From Rhizobiaceae bacterium (GTDB taxonomy: Bacteria; Pseudomonadota; Alphaproteobacteria; Rhizobiales; Rhizobiaceae), in NCBI GenBank assembly GCA_014238155.1, contig JABABQ010000036.1, forward strand, positions 1 to 46,745: a DNA stretch of 46,745 nt, written 5' to 3'. Position numbers and translations under genes: made by a program. A model generated the notes under the pieces. That model was not told where the DNA came from, did no database searches, and was given only the letters and a program-made list of their open reading frames with translations. Below, piece after piece: positions 25,254 to 33,618 of the stretch; the stretch's first letter is position 1, and each line of letters opens with the position of its first letter.

Positions 25254-26450
25254 ATGGACCTGAATTACACGGCCGAAGAACAATCCTTTCAACAGGACGT
25301 AAGGCGTTTTTTTGCAGAGAAACTGCCGCCAGAAATCAGCGGCAAGGTAAAGTCGAAAAAACGCCTCACCAAACAGGATTCTGAAACCTGGCATGCGATT
25401 TTAAATCAGGCCGGCTATCTCAATGCCCATTGGCCGGTGGAGTTTGGAGGCCGCGGCTGGAATGCAATTCAGCGCGATATATTTGACGTTGAAGCCAATG
25501 CCGCTGGTGCACCGCGCGTCGTCCCATTTGGTGTCAATATGCTGGCCCCGGTATTGATGGCGTTTGGCTCAACCGAACAGCAATCCTATCATCTGCCGCG
25601 TATTCTCGATGGCACCAACTGGTGGTGTCAGGGCTATTCGGAACCCGGCTCCGGGTCGGATTTGGCATCGTTGAAAATGAGCGCTGTGCGTGATGGTGAT
25701 GAGTATGTGTTGAACGGTCAGAAAACCTGGACGACTCTTGGCCAGTACGCCAATTGGATATTCTGTCTTGTGCGTACCTCTAAGGAAGGCAAACGGCAGG
25801 AAGGCATTTCCTTTATTCTTGTTGACATGGACACGCCGGGTGTCGAGGTGCGGCCTATCATCCTTCTGGAAGGCACCCACGAGGTCAACGAAGTCTGGTT
25901 TACTGACGTGCGCGTGCCGGCCGAAAATCTTGTCGGCGAGGAAAACAAGGGCTGGACCTACGCCAAATATCTGCTGGTTCACGAACGCTCCGGCATTGCC
26001 GGTGTCGGCGACGCCCTGGCCAGTATTGAGCATCTCAAACAGATTGCCCGCGAGCAGAAAAAGGACGGCAAACCACTGGCTGAAGACGCCCTGTTTGCAG
26101 CGCGTCTGGCGGAGATTGAAATCGATCTCGCTGCCATGCGTACCACCAATATGCGCATTATGCAGGCCGCCAGTGACGGAGCACCTGCCGGACCGGAAGT
26201 GTCGATGCTGAAGATCAAGGGAACCGTTTTGCGCCAGTCGATCAACGATCTGACGCGTCGGGCGCTTGGTCCCTACGCAATGCCTTTCGTATCTGAAGCT
26301 CTGGACGTCGGGTATAACGACGCGCCGATTGGTCCCGACTATGCCAATCCCGTCGCCGCAGATTATTTCAATCATCGCAAGACCAGCATTTATGGCGGAT
26401 CGAACGAAATTCAGCGAAATATCATTTCCAAAATGATGATGGGGCTCTAA
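25254..26450 (+). CDS. Acyl-CoA dehydrogenase, alpha-type partner of a possible heteromeric pair
   Basis: A 398-residue ACAD with GGAGG before the ATG. It has GYSEPGSGSDLASLKMSAVRDGDEYVLNGQKTWTT, WFTDVRVPAENLVGEENKGW and YGGSNEIQRNIISKMM. The position of the usual catalytic Glu in YEGT reads G (YGGS), as in the FadE26-like subunits of actinobacterial heteromeric ACADs. The next gene encodes a second ACAD 5 bases on, and the two together resemble the paired FadE subunits used on bulky acyl-CoA side chains. It should feed electrons to ETF. Confidence 0.88.
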   Translation: MDLNYTAEEQSFQQDVRRFFAEKLPPEISGKVKSKKRLTKQDSETWHAILNQAGYLNAHWPVEFGGRGWNAIQRDIFDVEANAAGAPRVVPFGVNMLAPVLMAFGSTEQQSYHLPRILDGTNWWCQGYSEPGSGSDLASLKMSAVRDGDEYVLNGQKTWTTLGQYANWIFCLVRTSKEGKRQEGISFILVDMDTPGVEVRPIILLEGTHEVNEVWFTDVRVPAENLVGEENKGWTYAKYLLVHERSGIAGVGDALASIEHLKQIAREQKKDGKPLAEDALFAARLAEIEIDLAAMRTTNMRIMQAASDGAPAGPEVSMLKIKGTVLRQSINDLTRRALGPYAMPFVSEALDVGYNDAPIGPDYANPVAADYFNHRKTSIYGGSNEIQRNIISKMMMGL

Positions 26451-26455
26451 TCAGC

Positions 26456-27577
26456 ATGGATTTTTCCCACACCGAAGAACGTCAAATGCTTGCCGACATG
26501 GTGGGTCGGTTTGTTCGTGATGAATATGACATTGAAACCCGCCATGCCAACGCCCAAAGCGAAGACGGTTTCTCCCGCCACCATTGGGGGCAATTTGCCG
26601 AGCTGGGACTGATCGGCGCGTTGTTTTCTGAATCTTCCGGCGGATTTGGTGGTGCAGGTTTCGATATCGCAGTCGTATTTGAGCAATTGGGTGGTGGCTT
26701 GGTCGTCGAGCCGTTTCTCGCCAATCTGCTGGCCGGAACGGCATTGGCTGCATCAGGCGGCCATGGCGACGCGCTTGACGCGGTGATGGCCGGCAGTTGT
26801 CTGCTCGCATATGCCCATGGCGAACCGGCCAGCCGTTACAGTTTGAGCCACGTGGAAACAGTGGCCAGGAGTAGTGCTTCCGGCTATCGCCTCAATGGCA
26901 ATAAGGCGGTCGTACTCTCCGGCGATACAGCCAACAAACTGGTGGTCTCGGCCCGAACGGCTGGTGAGACTGTCGACGCAGACGGAATAAGCCTGTTCCT
27001 GATTCCTGCGGATGCCGATGGAGTTCATATTCGGTCCTATCCAACAATTGACGGATATCGCGCCGCTGAAATTGCCCTGAAAGATGTTGAGTTGCCCGCT
27101 GACAGCCTGATTGGTGGTGAGGGTCAGGCGATGGCTCTCATTGAACAGGTCAATGCAGTGGGAACCCTGGCAGTTTCTGCCGAGGCTTTGGGTGCTATCA
27201 ATGTTGGTATCGACATGACCCTGGAATATCTGAAGACCCGAAAACAGTTTGGCGTTCCCATTGGCAAGTTTCAGGCATTGCAACACCGCATGGCGGACAT
27301 GATGACCGAACGCGAGCAAATTCGCTCTGCGCTGATCAATGCGGCTGGAAATCTGCAATCAGAACAGCGGGATTGGCAGATATCGGCATTGAAGAATCTT
27401 GTCGGTCGGGCGGGGCGCAATATTGCTGAAGAGTGTATCCAGATGCATGGGGGCATTGCCATGACATGGGAATATGCCGTTGGTCATTACGCCAAGCGCA
27501 TTGTCATGATCGATCACATGTTTGGTGATCAAGACTACCATCTGCAGCGCATCATTAAACTGGGTGCGGCGGCCTGA
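26456..27577 (+). CDS. Acyl-CoA dehydrogenase, beta-type partner of a possible heteromeric pair
   Basis: About 373 residues. It shows the ACAD helical start MDFSHTEERQMLADMVGRFVRD, ELGLIGALFSESSGGFGGAGFD, LEYLKTRKQFGVPIGKFQALQHRMADM and IQMHGGIAMTWEYAVGHYAKR. It is less conserved in the middle FAD-binding region than its neighbour, which suits a second subunit. It starts 5 bases after its partner and its stop overlaps the thioesterase start (TGATG), so coupled expression is likely. Confidence 0.86.
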   Translation: MDFSHTEERQMLADMVGRFVRDEYDIETRHANAQSEDGFSRHHWGQFAELGLIGALFSESSGGFGGAGFDIAVVFEQLGGGLVVEPFLANLLAGTALAASGGHGDALDAVMAGSCLLAYAHGEPASRYSLSHVETVARSSASGYRLNGNKAVVLSGDTANKLVVSARTAGETVDADGISLFLIPADADGVHIRSYPTIDGYRAAEIALKDVELPADSLIGGEGQAMALIEQVNAVGTLAVSAEALGAINVGIDMTLEYLKTRKQFGVPIGKFQALQHRMADMMTEREQIRSALINAAGNLQSEQRDWQISALKNLVGRAGRNIAEECIQMHGGIAMTWEYAVGHYAKRIVMIDHMFGDQDYHLQRIIKLGAAA

Positions 27578-28008
27578 TGAGCAGTGCACCCACAATCCCG
27601 GTTGAAGGGGAGCAGCCAGAGCGCATCATTATCGGCGAAACCGGATTGCAGAAGAATTTAGGCTACGAAAACAGACTTTTCGCAGATCGCTGCGAGAGCC
27701 ATTTGATCATGGATGGTCGCCACACCAACCGCCATGACGGACTGCACGGTGGCATTCATGCGATCCTGCTCGATAGTGCCTGCGGCTTTGCCGCAAGCCG
27801 GGCCTTGTCCAACGATGGCAGCCAGTTGGTTGTGACCTTGTCGCTGAACACTAATTATCTGGCTCCCCCCAAGGATAACCACATCTACGCGGTCGCCCGG
27901 GTTACCAGAGCGGGCCGCTCGGTTATTTATACCGAAGGCAAGGTATTCGATGGCCAGAACAGGTTGTTGGCCACCGGATCTGCGGTGCTGAAGAAAGTCG
28001 GCGACTAG
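27577..28008 (+). CDS. PaaI-type hot-dog thioesterase
   Basis: A 143-residue hot-dog protein with NRHDGLHGGIHAILLDSACGFAAS, where the HGG stretch and following acidic helix are the PaaI-family active site, and VTLSLNTNYLAPPKD in the main strand. It should free CoA from dead-end or product acyl-CoA thioesters. It is the last closely spaced gene of the rightward operon; the next gene is 135 bases on. Confidence 0.86.
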   Translation: MSSAPTIPVEGEQPERIIIGETGLQKNLGYENRLFADRCESHLIMDGRHTNRHDGLHGGIHAILLDSACGFAASRALSNDGSQLVVTLSLNTNYLAPPKDNHIYAVARVTRAGRSVIYTEGKVFDGQNRLLATGSAVLKKVGD

Positions 28009-28143
28009 AACCGTTTTCACCGCGACGCAGATTGTCGATATTGCAATGCGATTGCCTGCAGACAAACCTTAGTCTAAACGGCGATAACGGCTGTGTGTTT
28101 GATCAATCCACCGGCAAAAAAGATGGGTGATAAGGAAACTGTC

Positions 28144-29829
28144 ATGAGTGAAGAACTTGAACCACGCGAAAGCATGGAATTTGACGTTGTTATTGTTGGC
28201 GGTGGACCATCCGGGCTGGCTGCAGCCGTTCGCCTCAAGCAGATTGATCCCGACGTCAATGTCGTTGTGCTGGAAAAAGGTGCAGAAATCGGTGCGCATA
28301 TCCTTTCCGGCGCCGTCATCGACCCCGTTGCAGTAGATCGCCTGTTTCCCGATTGGCGCGACGAGGATGACCATCCGTTCAAAGTGCCGGTCAAGAAAGA
28401 CAAGTTCTATCTGATGGGAGCAGCAGGAAAGATTCCATTGCCCACATGGGCGATGCCGAAATTGATGAACAATCATGGCAATTACATTGTCTCACTTGGA
28501 AATGTCTGCCGCTGGATGGCTGAAAAAGCAGAAGCGCTCGGAGTGGAAATCTTCCCCGGCTTTGCCGCCAGCGAAATTGTCTACAATAAAGATGGTGCGG
28601 TCATCGGTGTTGCCACGGGTGACATGGGCGTGCAGCGCGACGGAACCCCGGGGCCTAATTTCGAACGCGGCGTAGAATTGCACGGCAAATATGTGCTGAT
28701 AGGCGAAGGGGCTCGCGGGTCCCTGGCCAAGAGCCTGATCAAGAATTTCAATCTGGACGAACACAGCGACCCACAGAAATTTGGCCTTGGCTTCAAGGAA
28801 CTGTGGGAGATCGACCCCGAAAAACACAGCCAGGGCACAGTAATGCACACGCTGGGTTGGCCGCTGCAAAACAATCAGGATGGCGGATCATTCATTTATC
28901 ACATTGAAAATAATCAGGTTTATGTCGGCTATGTCGTCGCGCTTGGCTATAAAAACCCCTATTTGTCACCGTTTGAGGAATTCCAGAAATTCAAAACCCA
29001 CACATCAATTGCGCCGTTGCTGGAAGGTGGCAAGCGCATCGCCTATGGCGCTCGGGCCATCACTCAGGGTGGCTGGCAATCTGTGCCGCGCCTGTCGTTT
29101 CCCGGTGGTGCGCTGATCGGTTGTTCGGCAGGGTTTGTGAACGTGCCGCGCATCAAGGGCAGTCACAACGCCATGTTGTCCGGCATGTTGGCGGCTGAAA
29201 ATGTTGCAGACGCGTTGAAAGCCGGTCGCGCCAATGATGAATTGTCGACCTATGAAGCCGCGTGGCGCAACAGCGATGTTGGCAAAGACCTGAAGCCGGT
29301 GCGCAATGTCAAACCCCTGGTGACCAAATATGGATCGGTGCTTGGGACGGTTATTTCCGGTCTCGACATGTGGTGCACGTCGCTGCTGTTTGGCTGGTCG
29401 CCTTTCGGCACCATGAAGCATCTGAAGGCCGATTATCAGGCCACGGAGCCGGCCTCCCGGCATACGCCAATTGACTACGCCAGACCCGATGGCAAGCTGA
29501 CATTTGATCGGTCCTCATCGGTGTTCCTGTCAAACACCAATCACGAAGAAAACCAGCCGAAACATTTGCAGCTGCTGGATGCTGATTTACAGAAATCGTC
29601 TGAATTTGCCGTCTATGCCGGCCTGTCGCGGCGCTATTGCCCGGTCGGGGTTTATGAATGGGTGGATTCAAAAGGTGATGCTGCGCAGGAAGGCGAAAAG
29701 GACGCAGAATTCGTCATCAATGCGCAAAACTGCGTGCACTGTAAAACCTGTGACATCAAAGACCCCAACCAGAATATCAACTGGGTGCCGCCACAGGGGG
29801 CGGAAGGGCCGGTCTATCCGAACATGTGA
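28144..29829 (+). CDS. Electron transfer flavoprotein-ubiquinone oxidoreductase
   Basis: About 561 residues. This inner-membrane-associated enzyme passes electrons from reduced ETF to ubiquinone. It has the FAD motif FDVVIVGGGPSGLAAAVRL, GAEIGAHILSGAVIDP, LPTWAMPKLMNNHGNYIVSLG, GARAITQGGWQSVPRLSFPGGALIGCSAGF and the C-terminal 4Fe-4S ligands CPVGVYEW and CVHCKTCDIKDPNQNINWVPP. AAGGA lies about eight bases before ATG 28144. It lies 135 bases after the thioesterase gene and so may have its own promoter, but it serves all three acyl-CoA dehydrogenases of the locus. Confidence 0.95.
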   Translation: MSEELEPRESMEFDVVIVGGGPSGLAAAVRLKQIDPDVNVVVLEKGAEIGAHILSGAVIDPVAVDRLFPDWRDEDDHPFKVPVKKDKFYLMGAAGKIPLPTWAMPKLMNNHGNYIVSLGNVCRWMAEKAEALGVEIFPGFAASEIVYNKDGAVIGVATGDMGVQRDGTPGPNFERGVELHGKYVLIGEGARGSLAKSLIKNFNLDEHSDPQKFGLGFKELWEIDPEKHSQGTVMHTLGWPLQNNQDGGSFIYHIENNQVYVGYVVALGYKNPYLSPFEEFQKFKTHTSIAPLLEGGKRIAYGARAITQGGWQSVPRLSFPGGALIGCSAGFVNVPRIKGSHNAMLSGMLAAENVADALKAGRANDELSTYEAAWRNSDVGKDLKPVRNVKPLVTKYGSVLGTVISGLDMWCTSLLFGWSPFGTMKHLKADYQATEPASRHTPIDYARPDGKLTFDRSSSVFLSNTNHEENQPKHLQLLDADLQKSSEFAVYAGLSRRYCPVGVYEWVDSKGDAAQEGEKDAEFVINAQNCVHCKTCDIKDPNQNINWVPPQGAEGPVYPNM

Positions 29830-29935
29830 TGGGCAGGGGGCGCTCTTCGGTTTCGATCTGATCGGCCAGTGGGCAGATTGCGGACATCGGCTGAGCCTCA
29901 TTGCGATTCAGTATCGACATGCGAACTTCAAAAGT

Positions 29936-30304
29936 TCAGCTGCAATTCAGTCTCTTCATGCGTGCACTGATTTCCGAGAGGCTTGCGTCGAGTCGTCGAC
30001 GTTCCTGGTTCAGCCTGTCATTTCGTCCCTCAAGTTGCTGCAGATCTCTCACTTTTTCCTTGATTTCGCTGTCAATGATGGCCATCTGAACTGCCGCCCC
30101 GGTACCGGATGCACCGACCGCGTTGCCCATGTTTCCGGGTAAAAAGGACAGGGCGTCAGCCACACCCGCCTGTCTTTTCAAGGAATCATATCTTCTTTGC
30201 AGCTGCTCGCGTTTGGTCCGTATGACAGATCTAATCTCAGCTCTGACTTCTTGCAATTCTCTGCACTTTGAGCGGTCTTGTTTGACTTCTGGCTTGTAAT
30301 TCAT
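29936..30304 (-). CDS. Coiled-coil protein with terminal cysteines, partner of divergent protein B
   Basis: A 122-residue hydrophilic protein. Two helical halves (about 10-45 and 75-118) flank a Gly/Ala-rich middle (FLPGNMGNAVGASGTGAA), so a helical hairpin is likely. A Cys lies near the start (SKCRELQ) and another is the penultimate residue (LNCS), as in the protein at 13726 (VRCEGLQ ... AGCN). The middle segment might insert into a membrane or pack a bundle. GGA lies eight bases before the ATG. It is divergent from protein B. Function unknown. Confidence 0.6.
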   Translation of the reverse strand: MNYKPEVKQDRSKCRELQEVRAEIRSVIRTKREQLQRRYDSLKRQAGVADALSFLPGNMGNAVGASGTGAAVQMAIIDSEIKEKVRDLQQLEGRNDRLNQERRRLDASLSEISARMKRLNCS

Positions 30305-30418
30305 ATTTCAATCCGGATAATGTGAAAGAATAAAATATAAACTTCGACATTGGCGTGGGGATAAAATATTTATAGAGTTATTATTTGCATATCGCTCGGG
30401 ATATATTTATCCTCGCCA

Positions 30419-31123
30419 TTGGGTGTAATTGCCGTTGGTGGCGCGTGGGGTAAAGATATTGAATGGTCTTTTTCAGATCACCCTTTTCCTCGAAAATTTC
30501 AGCTAACTGAGGGGGAGCGGGATGCTCTGGCCGCTCCCCATAATCCGGGTGCGTTATATATCGAGAATTGTGAGTTGGAGCTGAAGATCGGTTTCGACAT
30601 CTACAAAAGTCGTTATCCGCGATTTGCCGAAATTGGTGACAAAGAGAATCGGTTCAGCGCCTGGAAGCGCCACATCGTCGAGCAGTCCAAAAGCGGTTTG
30701 CAATACTGTGTCGTGGATCTGCCGTTCGTGCGTTTTATTGAACTGTTTTATTGGGGAGATTTAATTTATTGTGGTCAATTTTCGCGCGAACCCGAGACGT
30801 CTGTTGAGCATGAGCGGGTTCAGGCGTTGTCAGAAATTATCGACTACGCAAGGCTGGGAAAACCATCGGCGTTGAGCGTGCTCTTGATCTTGAATGGCCC
30901 GGACGGGAAGGTTCGACTCAATCCCGATCTTGAATATTATATGCGCAGGCTATTCAAAAAGCTGGGGGTGTACGATGATGAATGGGATACGGCGCATCTT
31001 GAACCTGCGCTGTCGCCTCAGCGCCAGGCCTTTGTCGAGGCTGCAGTCGAACGCGAAGACTTTGCCGCTGTGCTGGACACGACGGAACCTTGCCGCACGT
31101 CTCACACTGAAGCCGCCCAATAG
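30419..31123 (+). CDS. Hypothetical protein B of a second divergent gene pair, start uncertain
   Basis: About 234 residues from a TTG at 30419. The frame stays open 18 codons further upstream to 30365, and this part reads like a signal peptide (YRVIICISLGIYLSSPLGVIA). A GGGG sits seven bases before an ATT at 30368, which could be the true, unusual start. The mature part is mixed alpha/beta with NCELELKIGFDIYKSRYPRF, FIELFYWGDLIYCG and PSALSVLLILNGPDGKVRL. Three lone Cys are present. It resembles protein A at 12783 in size class, export signal and the PS...NGPDG stretch. No known family. Confidence 0.55.
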   Translation: MGVIAVGGAWGKDIEWSFSDHPFPRKFQLTEGERDALAAPHNPGALYIENCELELKIGFDIYKSRYPRFAEIGDKENRFSAWKRHIVEQSKSGLQYCVVDLPFVRFIELFYWGDLIYCGQFSREPETSVEHERVQALSEIIDYARLGKPSALSVLLILNGPDGKVRLNPDLEYYMRRLFKKLGVYDDEWDTAHLEPALSPQRQAFVEAAVEREDFAAVLDTTEPCRTSHTEAAQ

Positions 31124-31214
31124 CGACTGTTTCACCCGGTTGGACCGAATGCACAATTGTGCGATGTACGGTCAGCACGCCTTTTCAACCATCATTGTTG
31201 CTGGAGGATTCATC

Positions 31215-31733
31215 ATGACAAAGACCAAGTTACCAATCCTCCAACAGCGCCGCATCGAAGCCAATATCATCAAGCCGATTTATGAAGAGATGGTGGAGCG
31301 ACTGGGAAAAGCCCGGGCGGTTGAGATCTTGCGTGCCGCAATCACCCGCGATTCCATTCAGCAAGGCCAGGCATATGCCAAAATCGACGGCGGCGGCGGC
31401 GACCGCGGCGACGGCGACGGCGACGACGGCGAGGGCCGTGAAACAACTCTCCAGGGCTTCCACGCCCTGTTGCCCCAATGGAAGGCCAACGGCGCGCTGG
31501 AAGTGGAGATGCTGGCGGAAGCGGACGACCACGTTCATTACAATGTCACCCGATGCAAATATGCGGAAATGTACAAGGAGATGGGCCTGGCTGAAATTGG
31601 CCACATCCTGTCGTGTGGTCGGGACGGCACCTTTTGCACGGGCTACAATGCAAACATCAAGCTGGATCGCAGCCAGACCATCATGCAGGGCGCCGGTCAC
31701 TGCGATTTCCGCTACCGTTGGGAGGAAGAATGA
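31215..31733 (+). CDS. L-2-amino-thiazoline-4-carboxylic acid hydrolase-like (AtcA) family protein
   Basis: A 172-residue protein with GGAGG before the ATG. The end RCKYAEMYKEMGLAEIGHIL, SCGRDGTFCTGYN and RSQTIMQGAGHCDFRYRWEEE matches the ATC-hydrolase family, which includes the enzyme that opens 2-amino-thiazoline-4-carboxylate in L-cysteine synthesis. Most bacterial members have unknown substrates. A Gly/Asp-rich GGGGDRGDGDGDDGEG insert (about residues 58-74) interrupts the protein between the helical N-terminal part and the catalytic region. The stop overlaps the next start (ATGA). Confidence 0.8.
   Translation: MTKTKLPILQQRRIEANIIKPIYEEMVERLGKARAVEILRAAITRDSIQQGQAYAKIDGGGGDRGDGDGDDGEGRETTLQGFHALLPQWKANGALEVEMLAEADDHVHYNVTRCKYAEMYKEMGLAEIGHILSCGRDGTFCTGYNANIKLDRSQTIMQGAGHCDFRYRWEEE
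31386..31436. repeat. In-frame GGCGGC/GGCGAC tract in the AtcA-like gene
   Basis: About 50 bases made of GGCGGC, GGCGAC and related hexamers encode a Gly/Asp run. The frame is kept on both sides and the conserved domain resumes directly after. Confidence 0.8.
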
Positions 31734-32380
31734 ACCACAGGATCGACACTTTCGCGCAATTGGAGGCGCTGTATCCGGGCAAGGTTGCCAACGCGTCGTG
31801 GCGCAAGGAAACGCCGATTATCACGCCGGAATACCGTCAGCTGATTGAAGCAGCACCATTCTTTGCCATTGCCAGCATCGGCGGCGGCGGCGGCGGCGGC
31901 GACGTCGGCGGCGAGGGCGAAGGCGACATGGACTGTTCGCCACGCGGGGATGGTCCCGGATGTGTCAAGATTGTTGATCATAAATCCATCGCCTTTGCCG
32001 ACCGGCGCGGCAATAACCGCCTCGATACGTTGCGCAATATTGTCGAAGACCCGCGCGTGTCGCTGCTGTTCCTAATTCCCGGCTGGAACGAATGTCTGCG
32101 CATCATTGGCCGGGCTCACATTACCACGGACCCCGAATTGCTGGATGAATTTGTCGTCGCTGACAAACGTCCTGTCACCGCCGTGGTGGTTGATATCACC
32201 ACCATGTATTTCCAGTGTGCCCGCGCCATAAAACGCGCCGCGCTGTGGAGTGATGAGGCCAGGGTTGATCCGAGATCTCTGCCCACTGCAGGCCGTTTGG
32301 TAAAATCTGCGATGCAGGAATTTGACGCCGAAACCTACGATGCCGCGCTGCAGGAACGGCAATCGAAAACCATGTACTAA
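31730..32380 (+). CDS. Pyridoxamine 5'-phosphate oxidase (PPOX) family FMN-binding protein
   Basis: A 216-residue split-barrel flavoprotein. It has PFFAIASIG, DMDCSPRGDGPGCVKIVD, AFADRRGNNRLDTLRNIVEDPRVSLLFLIPG and RIIGRAHITTD, as in the MSMEG_1061-like branch, which probably uses FMN or F420-type cofactors in redox reactions. The usual short turn between FFAIAS and the DCSPRGD motif is filled by GGGGGGGDVGGEGEGDM. Its ATG overlaps the stop of the AtcA-like gene, so the two are translated together and probably act in one pathway. Confidence 0.85.
   Translation: MNHRIDTFAQLEALYPGKVANASWRKETPIITPEYRQLIEAAPFFAIASIGGGGGGGDVGGEGEGDMDCSPRGDGPGCVKIVDHKSIAFADRRGNNRLDTLRNIVEDPRVSLLFLIPGWNECLRIIGRAHITTDPELLDEFVVADKRPVTAVVVDITTMYFQCARAIKRAALWSDEARVDPRSLPTAGRLVKSAMQEFDAETYDAALQERQSKTMY
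31879..31927. repeat. In-frame GGCGGC/GGCGAC tract in the PPOX-family gene
   Basis: About 49 bases of GGC-led repeats encode a Gly/Asp/Glu run inside the flavin-binding split barrel. It is similar in length and content to the tract 490 bases upstream in the preceding gene. Confidence 0.8.
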
Positions 32381-32418
32381 TCCGCTGGGCGCAATTTCCA
32401 AATGGAGTTTGAACCACC

Positions 32419-32829
32419 ATGGATATAGCCATTTCAAACGACAGGTCACGCATCGACTTTGAGCGCCTGTGTAACTTCATCCAAAGCGCCTATTGGGGCA
32501 AAGGCCGTGCGACTTCGACGATCAAATCGTCGTTTGACAATTCGCTATGTTTTATCGCCGAGAAAGATGGTCATCAAATCGGATTTGCCCGAGTGATTAC
32601 GGACTATGCCATCATAGGTTATTTATGCGATGTCCTGGTGTTTGAGGAATACCGCGGCCGCGGAATTGCCAAAATGCTGATGACGTCCATTCTGGACCAC
32701 CCGCAACTCTCAACGGTGGAGAGTTTAATGCTGGCAACGCGGGATGCCCATGGATTTTATGAAAAATTTGGCTTTCAGCACATCCATGGCAACAGCGATC
32801 AAATGGAATTGTGGCGCCCGCATCAATAA
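32419..32829 (+). CDS. GNAT family N-acetyltransferase
   Basis: A 136-residue single GNAT domain. The acetyl-CoA loop reads VFEEYRGRGIAKMLM (R/QxxGxG/A), preceded by the strand LCDVLVFEE and followed by ATRDAHGFYEKFGFQHI, the typical C-terminal Tyr/Phe helix. It resembles the small YjdJ/SpeG-size GNATs that acetylate amino-group substrates; the substrate is unknown. It follows the PPOX gene by 38 bases and may be in the same operon. Confidence 0.87.
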   Translation: MDIAISNDRSRIDFERLCNFIQSAYWGKGRATSTIKSSFDNSLCFIAEKDGHQIGFARVITDYAIIGYLCDVLVFEEYRGRGIAKMLMTSILDHPQLSTVESLMLATRDAHGFYEKFGFQHIHGNSDQMELWRPHQ

Positions 32830-32835
32830 ATGCGA

Positions 32836-33552
32836 TCAACCGACGCGGGTGTTCAGTCTTTGCACCAGCGCTGGCAGCTCCGAAATATCTGCAACCACAT
32901 GGTCCGCATGAGGCGCCAGTTCTTCTGCGGGTGCTCCGCCACTGGTGACGGCCACCGCAACGGCGCCCGCTGCGCGGCCAGCCTTGCAGTCGTGGGGTGA
33001 ATCACCAACCATGATTACCTGTTCAGGCGACAGGCCAAGATGATCAATATAGGCACGCACCATGCCGGGCGCCGGTTTCTCTCCGTGTCCGCTATCGAAG
33101 CCAGCCACAAAGCAAAATCGCTTTGCAATGCCGATCTGGTCCAGATGCGCGCAGGCGGCGATTTCAGAATCATTGGTCGCCACCCCCAGTTTCAGGCCAA
33201 GTGCCTGCAAATCATCCAGAGCGGTTTTCAAAAAGCTGAAAGGTGTCAGACTTTTCAGCGAATGTTCGACATAGAGTTCGTCGAGGTGAGCCGTCATGAG
33301 GTCCAGATTGCCCTTACTGCAGAATGGCAACAGGCATTTGGCAATTTCTTCAAGACTGCCGGCTATCAGCACAGATCCGGGTTTGATGCTTGTTTGGGCG
33401 AGGTTGAAGCCAACTGCATCGGCCAAAGCGTCGACTGAGGTTTCTTTCGATTCTGCCAATGCGGCAAGCACCCCTGCTGTAGCTGGCGCGAACGTCGCGT
33501 GGAAGTCCAGCAGCGTGCCGTCTTTATCAAATAGAATTGCCTTGATTGTCAT
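32836..33552 (-). CDS. HAD family hydrolase, phosphoglycolate phosphatase-like
   Basis: A 238-residue HAD phosphatase. Motif I is ILFDKDGTLLDFHATF (nucleophile Asp), motif II GVATNDSE, motif III with Lys in the HGEKPAPGM stretch, motif IV MVGDSPHDCKAGRAAG. The helical cap inserts after motif I. It should dephosphorylate a small phosphorylated metabolite such as 2-phosphoglycolate. The ATG at 33552 starts the first strand; longer in-frame extensions are out of family and cross the divergent gene at 33619. Confidence 0.88.
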   Translation of the reverse strand: MTIKAILFDKDGTLLDFHATFAPATAGVLAALAESKETSVDALADAVGFNLAQTSIKPGSVLIAGSLEEIAKCLLPFCSKGNLDLMTAHLDELYVEHSLKSLTPFSFLKTALDDLQALGLKLGVATNDSEIAACAHLDQIGIAKRFCFVAGFDSGHGEKPAPGMVRAYIDHLGLSPEQVIMVGDSPHDCKAGRAAGAVAVAVTSGGAPAEELAPHADHVVADISELPALVQRLNTRVG

Positions 33553-33618
33553 GTCGGCAGCTTTGTCGCAGTCTGGTGCGGGAATCAATGGTGGTGAACT
33601 CAGATTGTGGGGTGTGGA

